DNA of 64,000 bases from Antitrichia curtipendula (GCA_951230915.1 OX579638.1:6590696-6654695); one strand, 5' to 3'; positions 24,419 to 39,401 are shown, numbered from the stretch's first letter. Program-made: numbers and translations. Notes: generated by a model not told the origin, from the letters alone.

Positions 24419-26308
24419 GGTTAGGGGGTGTACGCTAAATGTTCTGGTCAGGCCATCTTGAGACTGGCTAAGCTGTGCATCCCTAGGGTAGAGCGATGCT
24501 GTTGGAATTTGATCCTGCCCAACGGTTTTGTAAGAGCATCAACAGGTTGCTCGTTTGTATGAATATACTGTAGTTGAATTTCCCCTCCTAGCACGCGTTC
24601 TCGTACGAAATGGTAATGAATCTCTATATGTTTTTGACCTGGTGTGAAATACCGGGTTGTGGGCGAGTTTCATGGCGCCTTGGTTGTCGCAGTACAAGGT
24701 GATTCTTGAATTTGTTGGAGTGTTAAAGTTGGTCGGATGTTTGGGTCTAACGGATACAGCTGAGGGATTTGATGAATTCGGGTGTGGTGGTAGGAGTTCT
24801 TGAAGTAAACGATGAAGCCAGACGGCTTCTTGGGATCCATCACTCAAGACTCTGTATTTGGATTCGGTGGAGGAACGCGATACGATGAATTGTCGTTTTG
24901 ATTGCCAGGTGACAGGACTGCCTACAAGCGTGAAAATATAGGCTCCCATGGAGCGACGAGTTTCCGGACAAGAACCCCAGTCGGCATCAGTGTAGCCGGT
25001 GATCGTCTGGGGAGCGTCGGCCTTGTAGAGAATTCCATGATCCAAGGTCCCTTGCAGGTATCGGAGGACGTGTTTCGCAGCTTCGAGGTGTGAGTGTTGG
25101 GGTTTAGACATGTAAGAGCTCAATCGGCTTACTGCGTAGGCAATGTCGGGGCGAGTAACGGTAAGGAAGATGAGTTTTCCAACTAGTTGACAGTAGTGCG
25201 TGGAGTCTGTATAGGGAGAGTTCATGTTGGTGACGAGGAGCTGGCCTTCTGGTAGTGGAGTCGGGGCTGATTTGCAATCGGTCATTCCAAAATCACGGAG
25301 AATGGATTTGGTGTAGTCGTGTTGGTGAAGGAACAGGCCAAGAAGAACCCGTTCGAAGGAGATGCTGAGGTAACGGCGAATGGGGCCCAGGTCTGTCATT
25401 TCAAATTCCTTTCGAAGGAATGTCTTCAGCCAGGATATAAGTTTGTCGCAGCTGCCCGTAATGAATAGATCGTCGACATATAACATAAGGATGAGCGTCT
25501 CTCCGTCTTGGTGCATGTAGTAAAGGTTGCTATCGGATTTGCTGCGGTGGAGCCCCAGTCGGCGTAGCGCAGCATCAATCCGGTCGTACCAAGCGCGTGG
25601 GCTTTGTTTAAGTCCATATAGGGACTTGTTTAGGCTGCAGACAAGGTGGCCATGGCTATGGGAGCGGAAGCCAGATGGTTGGTACATAAATACCTTTTCT
25701 TTGAGTAAACCGTGGAGGAATGCTGTTCTAACATCCATGTGATGTATGGTCCATCGTTGTGCCGCTGCCAGGGCGATTGCAGTTCGGAGGGTGGCCCATT
25801 TGATGACGGGAGCGAAGGTTTCGTCAAAGTCGATCCCTTTGCGCTGCTCAAATCCGCGAGCGACGAGACGCGCTTTCTTGATGGGGGGTTCGCCGTTGAG
25901 ACCTGGTTTAATTTTGTAAATCCACTTGCAAGTGATGGCTTTGTGGCTAGGAGGTAAGGGTTCCAGTGACCAGGTCTGATTTTTCACTACAACAAAACCA
26001 GTGTTTTATGACTGCAAAATACGACTGCAATGAGTCGTAAAATAAAAAAATATGACTGGCCGCAGAAATTACTGTAGATGACTGCAATATGACTGACATG
26101 AGTCATTACGACGAGTCGCTTCGGACATCAGTCATATTGGCAGTCATATTTTTTGGGGGGTATAATTATCCATACTTAGCCGTATTTTGCCAACAAGGCG
26201 TATATTTTGACTATCTTTGAGGGCTTGACTTTTTATTGAGTTGCCCGGGCAAACAAAAATAAATCCTACGTGGCATGTGACTCCACGTAGTCAATTTTTT
26301 TGGATGAC

Positions 26309-26612
26309 GTGGAATATGACTGCAGTGAGTCATATTTTGGCTGACGTGGAATATGACTGCGGTGAGTCATATTTTGGTTCATGTGGTAGATGATTGCGGT
26401 GAGTCATATTTTGGCTAATGTGGCAGATGACTGCGATGAGTCATATTTTGGCTAATGTGGTATATGACTTTATACAGTCATATTTTTTGTAAATGTGGAA
26501 TATGACTCTTGTTAGTCATATTTTTGAATGATGTGGAATATGACTCTTGTGAGTCATATTTTATTAATGTGAAATATGACTCTTATGAGTCATATTTTGG
26601 TTGATGTGGTAC
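26309..26612. repeat. 36-38 bp tandem array with palindromic core inside the CACTA-type element
   Basis: About eight to nine units, each GTGGAATATGACT-(8)-AGTCATATTTTGG with starts at 26309, 26346, 26383, 26420, 26457, 26495, 26533, 26569 and 26606. Each unit carries an inverted ATATGACT...AGTCATAT pair that could fold into a small hairpin. Confidence 0.9.
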
Positions 26613-27109
26613 TTTATGTGGATGTCATTGGTAGTTTATGACTAATTGCAGTCATATTTTGGAAAATACAAAGTCATATATTGGAAAAGACTCCATGTAG
26701 TTAAAAATGAATACGTATGATTTTAAAGATATACAAGAGATAATCATATTGGAAAGAAAGAATGTAAGAAGGAAAGCAACTCTCATCATTAACATTTATT
26801 AATCACCAATATAAAACATATATACTACAATGAATCATTCACAAAATTCAAAAAGGCCTATATTCCTTACAATAATGTGAAGATGGCTCTATTGGGTTGC
26901 AAGTAGCCTCCATTGATTTTGTTTCAACTTTTGGTGCCTGCATAAACAATTAAAGAAATGGGAGGTTAATTTTTAGTGAATGAAAAACAAAGCTCAACCT
27001 TCAAAAGCTTACAACAATACAAAATATGTAGCTCAAGTTTAGGGTAGGAAAAATAAGAATGATGATGGAGAAAACAAGAAGAAGAAATAGACAAGTACTA
27101 AGAGATAAC

Positions 27110-27310
27110 AATAAGCAAGAGTTAAGACACAATAGGAAACAAGAAGCAACAACTAAGACACAATAGGAAACAAGAAGCAACAACTAGGATACAACAAGAA
27201 ACAAGAAACAACAACTAGGACACAACAAGAAACAAGAAACAACAACTAAGATACAACAAAAAACAAGAAGCAACAACTAAGACACAACAAGAAACAATAG
27301 TTAAGATCCA
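27110..27310. repeat. Purine-rich tandem array (AACAAGAAGCAACAACTAAG type)
   Basis: Units of about 30-35 bases built from AGACACAATAGGAAACAAG and AAGCAACAACTA, almost without T on the plus strand. The leucine-rich minus frames over it are artefacts of composition. Looser copies continue to about 27540. Confidence 0.8.
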
Positions 27311-27560
27311 ACAAAAAGAAACAAGAAGTAAGAATTAAAAAACAACAAGAAGAAACAAAAAAAAGAACTAAGAAGAAGATAAGAATTAAAATGGTAGAGA
27401 AAGAATGAGTTTAGATGCAATAACAAGAAACAAGAAGCATAATTAGAACTAAGAAGCAACAAGAAAGAAGAGATAAGATGCAACAAAAGACAACAACTAA
27501 GAAACAATAACAAGTATGAGCTAAGAGACAATAAAAGGCAAGGAAGAAGGGCCAAAAGAA

Positions 27561-27748
27561 GTGGCGGCTAGGGTTTCAAGATCCTAAAAAGTGGCGGCTA
27601 GGGTTTCAAAACCCTAAAAAAGTGGTGGCTAGGGTTTCAAAACCCTAAAAAATGTGGCGGCTAGGATCTCAAAATCCTAAAAAAGTGGTAACTAGGTTTC
27701 AAAATCCTAAAAAATAGGTGAGTAGGATTTCAAAATCTTAAACAATGT
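27561..27748. repeat. 30-32 bp array of telobox-like hairpins
   Basis: Six units of GTGGCGGCTAGGGTTTCAAA followed by ACCCTAAAAA, starting near 27561, 27591, 27622, 27654, 27685 and 27715. Each contains TAGGGTTT facing AAACCCTA, i.e. plant telomere-like (TTTAGGG) motifs in inverted pairs. The units decay towards the right. Confidence 0.8.
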
Positions 27749-30700
27749 TTTTTCTAATTTTTTTTTGAATTGCCCGTATTTTTCTTGGGTTGCCCAAAAC
27801 AAAAAAATGTCACTACTATGGAAATATGACTGACAATATGACTCAACGTTCCCCAAACAACGTTCTCTATGAAGTACTTTGGTGTTCCTAATGGTCATAT
27901 AGTGTATACTTATGAAGTAGAAGGCCCACAAATGACTGACAGTCATATTTTGCAGTCATATTTTTCCTCAATGTATTGGCCTTCAAGAATATGACTGCAA
28001 CTAGTCGTCAATCATCCTCAGTCATATTTTTGCAGTCATAAAATACCCGTTTTCTTGTAGTGTTTCCAAATAGCATTCATTTCGTCCTACATAGCTTGCC
28101 TCCAGCCGGGGTCGTGTTGTGCTTGTTTGAAGGTAAGGTTGTTGGTTGATGAGGTGGGAAGGTCTTTCGGTGGAGTGACAGAAACTGGGGTGACCTTGCA
28201 GATGTCGAAATCTGACGATGAAAGATAAAGTTCGTATCCGTCAAGTCTAATGTTTTGTTTGCGGGAGCGTTGTGGGTGACGGGGAGGTAGTGGGGAATGA
28301 TTGGAGGGAACTGGAACGGGAGGGGTGGTGGCTGAAGCAGGTGGAGAGGGCACTGGGGAATTTGGGTTTGACGGAGAGGGGAAGCTGGGTGCAGGGAGTG
28401 TAGGGTTTGTGTCGTGCTGAAGGGTGTGAGGTTCGGATGGAATGGAGGAGTTGGGTTCTGTGGAGATGGGAGGGGGGAAGAAGAAGGAGATGAGGGAGGA
28501 ATAGCGGGGCGAGATAGGATTGGTGAGGGATTAGTGTATTCGGGGAGAACTGAGTCTGTTAAGGGTTCGGTAGTTTCTGGGGTAGGTAATCTAAGGCTAG
28601 TTTCGTCAAAACGGACATCTCGACTAATCAGGATCGTTTGGGTAGTAGGGTTGTAGCAGCGATAAGCTTTACTGTGCTTGTCATAGCCGAGTAGAATGGC
28701 TGGTATAGCCTTAGGGTCAAACTTTTGTCGCTTGGCATCAGGGATATGGCAAAATGCTAGATAGCCTATGACCCGGAGGTGGCTGAGGTTTGGTTTTATG
28801 CCTATGAAGGCTTCCTCGGGGGTAAGGAGTTTGAGGGCTTTGGTGGGACACTGGTTTTGTATGTAATTCACGGTTTTTGCTATTTCGTCCCATAGCACTC
28901 GGGGTATCTGGGTGCCTGTGACGACACTGCGAATCCCTTCAAGCAGTGTACGATTTTTCCTTTCGGCTATGCCGTTCTGGTGAGGTGAGTAACCGGCGGT
29001 GAGCTGTCTAACGATTCCGTGGTTTGTGCAGTAGGTCTGGAACTCGTTGGAAATATATTCTCCACCTCGGTCAGTTCTAAGTGTGCCGATTCTGTTTGCA
29101 GGGGTCTCCACGAGGATGCGAAATTGTTTGAAGGAGTCTAGAGTTTGAGCTTTTTCGGAGAGAAAGTGTAGCCATGTTTTTCTAGAGTAGTCATCGATAA
29201 AGGTTAGGATGTAGCAGCTACCTATTCGGGAGGGAATGGGCATGGGGCCGCATAGGCCACTGTGAATGAGCTGGAGTGGTCTGCTAGTGTATGTGGTTCG
29301 TTTTTTTGGTAGTGAGTCACGGGGAAGTTTACCAATCGCACATGTCGGGCAGACATGTTTAATGAGTGGAATGGCTGGGATACCTACTACTAGTTGTTTG
29401 GTAGTAAGGTGATAAAGGCTTTGGTAGTTTAGGTGTCATGTTCGTCTATGCCATAGGTGAATGGTTTGTTCTGTGATTCGCCGAGGTTGTGAAGCTGACG
29501 GTATGATATCTGGGAGCTGGTCGGGGAGGTTTGGCGGAGGAACAACTGGATTAATGGGAGAGCTGGATCCCCGAGTATTGGGTGAAGATCTTGAAAGGTG
29601 TCCATGTTCTGTTGATGGCGGTGGTTGAGCTCCTGAGGCTTGAATCACAGTACTGATTTGAGCGGAGTAGCGTTCGACCCAGTAGAGGTTGTTGCGAGAG
29701 TCTCTAGTGCCGCGGAGGAATAGGTGGTCTTCGTCATATATAAAACATTTCTTGGATTCGAATAGAACACGATATCCAATGTTTGTGAGTTTCCCGACAG
29801 AGAAAAGGTTGGTTTTGACACCAGGAACGTAGAGAACTTGGTGCACAACTTTTATTTCTCCTTGAGAATCGGTAATTGTTACACTGCCTTGGCCATGTAC
29901 AGGCATAATCTGGCCTCCTGCTGCCTTGATGTGCAGCACTCTAGATGGTGTGATTTGTCTAAACAGATTGGCATTTCCCGTGACATGGGAGGATGCCCCG
30001 GAGTCCAAAAATCAGTCTTCTTCGATAGAGGACTCTACGCATGCATGGATGACTTCTTCGGGACCATCGTTGTCTTCATGGAAGGCGTCAATGCAGGCTT
30101 GAATCGGGTAAGTGGGAGACTCCGGTGTAGGGTCGTCGTTTTCTCCAGGGGCTACTTCCGCGAGGTTGGCGTGGTAAGTCGTGTTTTGCCGGTTTCGAGC
30201 CTTATTGCGTTGAATGGTACTTAGCTGAATCTGCATTGCCTTGATGCTCTCTTCCAGGGTGTGTTGTGCGCAGTCACGTGCATAATGACCGTCCTTGCCG
30301 CACTGATGGCAGACCACTGTGTGTTTGCCTTATGTGGTTGCTTGTAAGGGTGTTGATTGTCGAGGTGGTCGATCGCTGTTGGTCGAGTTGTTGCTGTACC
30401 CGCGGCCCCGACTCGAGCGTCCACGGCTGTTCGTCTGTCGTCGAAACTGTTGCCCGGCGAAGTTGATTTCTTCTGAGTCGGAGCGGTGTTTATCCAAGGT
30501 ACGTCAAAGTTCCTCTTGTAACAGAAGTCCTTCAAGTTTGGGGAACGAAGCTATCCTTTCCCGACCTTTCTGTATCTGTTTGAATGTGGACCAGCTATTG
30601 AGTAGGCTGTTCAGGGTGAGATCTACCAAGTCTTCGTCTGGTATTGCAATTCCTAGGTTAGCTAGCTGGGTTACTAGCAGGTTTATAGTTTGTAAGTGGT

Positions 30701-31390
30701 CACCTACGGCTTTGCCTTCTGATAGTTTTAATGAATAAAACTGCTCCTTAAGGGATAGGCGACGAGAGTTACTCCGTATGTCGCACATTGTCCTAAGTCT
30801 GTGCCAAATGTCATAAGGATCGGTAAGGTGAATGATACTCAGGATTATTGAGTCTCTTACCAGGGAAATTATGATGCGTTCAGCTCTAAATCGCTGATCG
30901 CGTTCCCCGTTGGTGCTGATTGCCGTGGTCTGTGCATCGGTCCGAGCGATCGGAGTTGTTTGTGTCGAGGCTACGACAATCGATGCTGTTCCGACTGTTG
31001 CAGCACCAATCGATGTAGTTTCTTCGGCATCTGCTTCCGTTGAAGATGAGGTCGCGGCTTCAGCTACGTTGTTTCTGTTACCGTTGCCAGGTATGGGGTG
31101 CTCGGTGTAATGCCATAGGCCCTCCTGCATCAAGATCATCTTTACTTTGTAGCTCCATATTACGTAGTTGGAGGGACTAGCTAGTTTCATAGTTTCAGGA
31201 ACGTCCTTGATGCTAGGATCCATCACTAAGCGTTTGCTATGCTAACATTTGGAGATGAGAAAACTAGTCTGTCGTTTCTGAGAGTCTGGCGGCGCCGCCT
31301 GTGCTACTGAGTGATCCTGATCTATTCGAACGACTGTTTGGTGAGAGTAGTTTGATCGTTTCTAGCGTCTATGACTGCTACTAAGATCTC

Positions 31391-31402
31391 GCTCTGATAT
31401 CA
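31391..31402 (-). other. Primer binding site of Copia A
   Basis: Directly inside the 5' LTR the minus strand reads TGATATCAGAGC. Plant Copia elements primed by initiator Met tRNA have TGGTATCAGAGC, so one G-to-A change is present. Confidence 0.85.
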
Positions 31403-31593
31403 TGTTGTCATAAACTAAAATGTGATGTAATCTTGCAGCACATGTGATTCGTAACAATAATCGATTACCAGAGATAATCTCTAAGCTTCTGCTAACTCTA
31501 TTTATACTTAAGATAACCCTAAACTAACGCTAATGGACTGTACAGGAGTTCTATTCATCTCTCGGATGAAACCCTAAGTCTATAATGCTAACA
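31403..31593 (-). repeat. 5' LTR of Copia A
   Basis: 191 bp partner of the LTR at 23703-23893, followed by the second copy of the TCATC target site. Confidence 0.95.
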
Positions 31594-31598
31594 TCATC

Positions 31599-32874
31599 AA
31601 GGTATTGTGCCAAAAATGATTCAATTTATAGACCAAGAGGTGCATTCTTCATTTCTACAATAATCTAGAAAGTCATCCATTCGGACTACTTTATAGTCTT
31701 AGTGTCCTTCCAAGGTTACTATGTAAGGAATTATGACATTAGAGAAAAAAACAAGATCTCAAGAGGGCTGCTCCACAACCCTCCAAAGACCCCACAAATT
31801 GCGGGGTTTTTTTCTTTATGAATTATTTTTCTCCTATTTTTATTCACCTTCAATTGTAATGTTGGATGCTTGTCAGTGGCTTAAAATCCAAGTTGAAAGT
31901 GTTTAATAATTAGGATTAAGATACTTTAATACACCTTAACCCTCATTACTTAACACTTTCTACTCAAATACACTTTCCACTCAATCTAAATTGTGGAAAA
32001 AATGCAAATGCCCAAAAATAGTCCAATGACTTACTATCAAGAAATTTTTTCTATGACAATGTAAAAGACTTATTTTGTGGACATTTGATGATAAGGGTGA
32101 AGCAATTGTTTTTATAAAGAAATCAATAGTACATAATGAAGCCACAAAGGCTATGGGATAATTTGAAGATAGTTCACTCAATGTCAAATGAGTGAAGATA
32201 CATAATCCATATGGGTTGTTAATCCTACCCCTACCCCCTATCCCCCCTCCGACCCCACTTGCATAAAGAGCTCTTCTTCTCATCTTCCAATTCAAAAATG
32301 AACTTAATTTGTTTCCAATTGAGTCAAATTACGTGGCATAATCGGGTTTAATTTGACTTAATTGAAACAATTGTCAATTAAACATTGGTTATTTTTATAA
32401 ATACATTGGATACATTTTATAGATGCAAAAATAGTCATGGCTTGACTATTTTCATGAAAGTAAGATCAACTAACAATGCACTTTAGACCCTTTTCATAGC
32501 CTCCCTACCCATTGTTTAATAACTTGGTTTGTCACTCTGAAGCACCTGAGATTTCTTCTAATGAACACCTAATTGTAGGGTTTTTTTAAAATTGACATGT
32601 GAACATTGATTCTTGCTCTAAATGCACAATTTGAATGTGAGAATATTGGTCCAATGATCAATATTTTGAAAATTCAAACTTTATTCATCTCCTTTCCAAA
32701 AAATACAAATCCATGAATACCCTTTAGTGCAGTGATACTCACTGGATTAAACTTACAACAGCAGGGGACTGAAGAGAAGGAAATTGATTCTCAGGGACGA
32801 CTATGAAAGGCATGAAAAGAATGGGGCAAGCACACAAGGTGGGCATTGCAAAGCAAGGACTCGTGATGACACTA
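31599..32874. other. Intergenic, no gene seen
   Basis: AT-rich sequence. A short GC stem followed by T's (CCCCACAAATTGCGGGGTTTTTTT) lies at 31790-31815 but has no gene next to it. Confidence 0.45.
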
Positions 32875-33104
32875 CTCAGAGCCAGTCTCCATGGGAGGCC
32901 GGAACTGGACCCCCTCCAGGTTGACCACGGGCCGAGCATGCAAAAAATCCTGAAATGTTCACCAAGCATAGAGTTTAGCGAGCAAGCTCCGGGAAAGGGT
33001 CCAGTCCCTCCAGGAACTCCAGGAATGTATTCTGGTTTTGCAGAACTGGAGGCCGGAGGTCCAGTTCTGGACCCCTCCGGCCCCCCATAGAGACTGGCTC
33101 TCAC
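32875..33104. mobile_element. GC-rich fold-back element
   Basis: The left end GAGCCAGTCTCCATGGGAGG is mirrored by CCCCCCATAGAGACTGGCTC at the right (33081-33100). The inner arms GGAACTGGACCCC and GGTCCAGTTCTGGACC also pair. I found no exact target duplication, so the superfamily is open. The frames over it are not genes. Confidence 0.6.
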
Positions 33105-33926
33105 TGGAACACGATGGCTGAATGTGTCTCCTTACTTCCAAAGATACATAATCTGGGTGTCACTTGAACCGGCTTTTCGGAGTGGTGCATGCTTGCTTGT
33201 CGTTGCCCCTCCCCCTGCATGATCACTACTTCAGTCACGCCCATCCCTGGTATAAGGTAGGACCACCCATACCTAATCACTTAAGGATCTGTAGAGAAAA
33301 TGGTGAACTATTTAGTGCAATGGAATTTTTTCCCATGTAGGAAGATAGAAAATATTGTGATTGTAGAATTTTCAGAATTTTATTTGCAAAACTGAAATTT
33401 CTGTGAATTTAAGAAGGCAAAAAGTGTTCTGAACTAATACCCAATATGTAGAGTCTTGCAATTCCGATCATAGAAGAGACTACTTCCTACTCATGTATAC
33501 AAATTTCAAACTAACACGTGGCATTTAGCAATTGCTCCTCGCAGCCTTGGGTATCGTGCATGTCATTAAATCTAGCGATTCTCAAAAAAATCTGCCTGGT
33601 CGGAATTAGCTTACCTCTACAGGTTGGAAATCCATCCCTGGTTGGTAATGGGTGGTCCGACCTTAGGCCCCCGATCGATCACGCGAGGGGCATGCCGTTA
33701 ATTCAATTCAACTATTTCCAATTCGATCGATCGCATGCCCCTTCCTTCGTCAGTCTCTCACTCAGATCTACAACCGCACCACGTATACTGAACAGTTACC
33801 AACAGCACCTTGGCTAAATGTCTGGCGCTTGATCTTTAAATGAAAATCTACGATCACCCCCACTGCGAAATCACATAAGAAATTCATACATAGTGGCAAA
33901 AGTTGGATGTCAACAGATTGGCTCAT
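33105..33926. other. Intergenic, no gene seen
   Basis: No coding or RNA signal recognised. Confidence 0.4.
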
Positions 33927-34243
33927 ACCCAAAGTGATCTGTCCAAATCTCTATACTGATCTTCCAATGAAAGCACACTTACAGGCACACACATATATAT
34001 ATATAAATGCTGTAAGTGACGCAAACAGTATCCTCTACCTTCGCATAGATTGTGAGATATTGACACGATTGGTTTCAGAGCTTAGTTTAAGCGAAGACGC
34101 GAAAGTGATAGGGCTACCTTGGTACGTAGTACAGAGAATATGCAATGAGCATGTGCAAGAATGTAAGCAACTGGATGGCTGGCTGACGCTGCTGCCGTCT
34201 TTTTAAGAACCCAAACAATTGGGCAGAGCCGAGCCAGATCACC
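33927..34243. repeat. Duplicated segment A, copy 1
   Basis: Closely matches 41721-42253. Shared landmarks are CTTCCAATGAAAGC (CTTCTAGTGAAAGC in the other copy), GATTGTGAGATATTGACACG, GAATATGCAATGAGCATG and CTGGATGGCTGGCTGACGCT. The other copy contains a 0.23 kb TTAA-flanked insertion that is absent here. No coding potential recognised. Confidence 0.85.
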
Positions 34244-34807
34244 TTGGGTCGCGCAACCCTAATCCATTTCCTGGGGACCCAACCAAAACCCAAACTGCAC
34301 TGACAGCCACAGGAATTGCAAGCATCGTTTCCTAATCAACTAAAAATGATCAGCTTACCATCCGTCCATTTTAGAAGCCCTGTTGGTTTTACAACCTCGT
34401 TATCTTCATTGTGCATGCCTTCACACTACTTTCCAAAACAGTTGACACATGTGTAGTGGATGTGCATTTATGCCCTAAGACGATCCCCATAAGCAAATAC
34501 GTCCATTTTAGAGCTCCCTGTTGGGTTTACAAAATCCTGCAAATGGTTACAAACATATGAAAGGAAATGTCGCTCTTGATCACACATGCCTACCACAAGA
34601 ACGTGTTTATCAAAGTGCAGATCCACTACCCAAACTCAAAAATACAGAAAGGTTTAGATGGCTGAGTAGAACAAAACCTGATGGATGCATCCATCAGCTG
34701 CAAATGTTATTGGACAGCTTCAAAAATTATAATGCTGGTCACAGAGCTTGCAACCCGTGTATGTACATTGACAAGCAACTGAATCATTCTGGAGAAACTA
34801 ACTGCAG
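34244..34807 (-). pseudogene. Duplicated 3' end and 3' flank of the GT37 gene (segment B, copy 1)
   Basis: Matches 60153-60762 over most of its length, from TTGGGTCGCGCAACCCTAAT to GGAGAAACTAACTGCAG. The right end includes the last seven codons (LQLVSPE) and stop of the GT37 gene, at 34784-34807 on the minus strand. The rest corresponds to GT37 3' UTR and flank. A 44-base block (34363-34406) is inverted relative to the other copy. It sits about 200 bases downstream of the GH31 stop, so it may be transcribed as part of the GH31 3' UTR. Confidence 0.85.
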
Positions 34808-35010
34808 AAACCTGCACGCATGGTGGACAATACACCCTCTACTGCTCACTCTAAAATAGCAAAACTGTGCCGGAAATGTGTGCGCACCACTCTCTAACGA
34901 TGATGTCTCAACCTTGACCAGCAGAGATCAAGCGAGATGTAGTGGAAGGGAGAGCCGAATAAAATGAGATTGGACGTCTACGAGTGTACGGATTTCTACA
35001 AAATGACGCT

Positions 35011-38714
<3,704 letters not shown>

Positions 38715-39185
38715 AGCGGAAGTCACCGGGTTGCTACTGCAAGAAGAATTCTAGCAGGAAGGGCGGGCGATTGGTCTCAGCAGAAGAGAGGGCTCATGAT
38801 GGAAGCCCGAGCCAGCCAGGTCCTCGCGGGAGAGAAGTGAAGGCAGCGAGGTGAGAGCGTCGTTCGCTAACTTACTGGGCCGCAGCTTAACCGATGCATG
38901 CGAGGAGGACAACGACTGAAGAGAAAGAGGAAATATAAAGAATAGTGCAGAGAATGGAGGTCGGGGAGAGCGGACGAATATACTGCAGGACGACAGGAGA
39001 GCGGAGGTGGAGGGACCCAAGTGGAGGAAGGCCACTTGGCCGAGCGTGAGCCCTTGTTCAGCGGCAATCCCGCCCAGCCGTCCCCTCTCTGGCTCCCTTG
39101 CGTTATTTTTATGCTGGCTCGTCCGTCCGTCCTCCCGCCAATGGATGACTCCCAAGCAAACCTCCTTTGCTAATTCTGCCATGCA

Positions 39186-39401
39186 TTTGGCAGGGCCGGG
39201 GCCCCTCGCTCGTCCCCCTGGAAAACCCTGAATTTTTTTTATTTTTCCATGCATGATAAAATTTGCAATTTCTGAATTCATATTTGCAATTACAGGCCTC
39301 AAATGAACTAGGCGAGGTATTCAAGATAAATTTATCAAGCACCCTTGGAATGACTTCATGGGGGACAAGCAAGGGGATTAGTTCACCCTGGCCTTTGGCA
39401 G
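39186..39401. mobile_element. hAT-like MITE, copy 2, upstream of GH31
   Basis: 200 bp (39194-39393) between exact 8-base duplications TTTGGCAG (39186-39193 and 39394-39401). Starts GGCCGGGGCCCCTCGCTCGT and ends, inverted, GGCCAGGGTGAACTAATCCC. It shares interior sequence (AAAACCCTGAA, GAATTCATATTTGCAAT) with the copy at 13610, in the opposite orientation. Confidence 0.9.

Larger units (their letters stand above)
25985..28062. mobile_element. Non-autonomous CACTA-type element nested in Copia A (2,078 bp)
   Basis: Ends CACTACAACAAAACCAGTG and, inverted, CACTACAAGAAAACGGGTA. Both continue into TTTTATGACTGCAAAA, so the inverted repeats are about 35 bp. Exact 3-base duplication TTT at 25982-25984 and 28063-28065. 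Removing the element and one TTT rejoins the pol frame (AIWK to NQTW), which fixes the insertion site. Subterminal regions are dense in ATATGACTGCA/TGCAGTCATAT, as expected for transposase-binding repeats. No transposase frame. The interior holds three tandem arrays listed separately. Confidence 0.93.
24448..31226 (-). pseudogene. Copia A gag-pol polyprotein, broken by stops, one frameshift and a CACTA insertion
   Basis: Gag starts at 31226 (MDPSIKDVPETMKLASP) and has a UBN2-type capsid region. The zinc knuckle CHQCGKDGHYARDC is at about 30260-30305, protease LDSGASSHVTGN at 30008, the pre-integrase H/C cluster near 29350-29450, and integrase at 28077-29243 (DDYSRKTW, RTDRGGEY, HQNGIAERKNR). 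RT lies at 24650-25984 (VDVRTAFLHG-like region and LYVDDLFITG), then RNase H ending at 24448 (VRERVLGGEIQLQYIHT). Stops in the otherwise single frame occur at 30504, about 30340, 30012 (where the family has Trp before LDSGA) and 29436. A one-base indel near 24645 shifts the RNase H end. Between 25984 and 28066 the coding frame is interrupted by the CACTA-type element. Not functional as it stands. Confidence 0.9.
23703..31593 (-). mobile_element. Ty1/copia LTR retrotransposon (Copia A), structurally complete
   Basis: Length is 7,891 bp including a 2.1 kb nested CACTA-type element. Two 191 bp LTRs (TG...CA) are flanked by an exact 5-base target duplication TCATC (23698-23702 and 31594-31598). 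Order on the minus strand: 5' LTR, tRNA-iMet-type primer site, gag with zinc knuckle, protease, integrase, RT-RNase H (copia order), an extra antisense ORF, polypurine tract, 3' LTR. Gag and pol share one frame broken by a few stops. The LTRs differ at five positions, all transitions, so the insertion is fairly recent and probably methylated. Confidence 0.95.

Noticed and set aside
24539..25987. Calling Copia A an active autonomous element
   Set aside because: Although LTRs, primer sites and target duplication are intact, gag-pol has stops, a frameshift and a 2.1 kb insertion.
27001..27555. Leucine-rich minus-strand frames resembling membrane proteins
   Set aside because: They are produced by the purine-rich tandem array inside the CACTA-type element.
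26309..27748. Regular repeats that might suggest a CRISPR array
   Set aside because: The units are contiguous tandem repeats without unique spacers, in a plant-type transposon.
31790..31815. GC stem followed by T-run, like an intrinsic terminator
   Set aside because: Eukaryotic context with no RNA gene next to it; probably chance.
32739..33104. 121-codon frame over a GC-rich stretch
   Set aside because: Lies on a fold-back repeat and has no domain similarity I can recognise.
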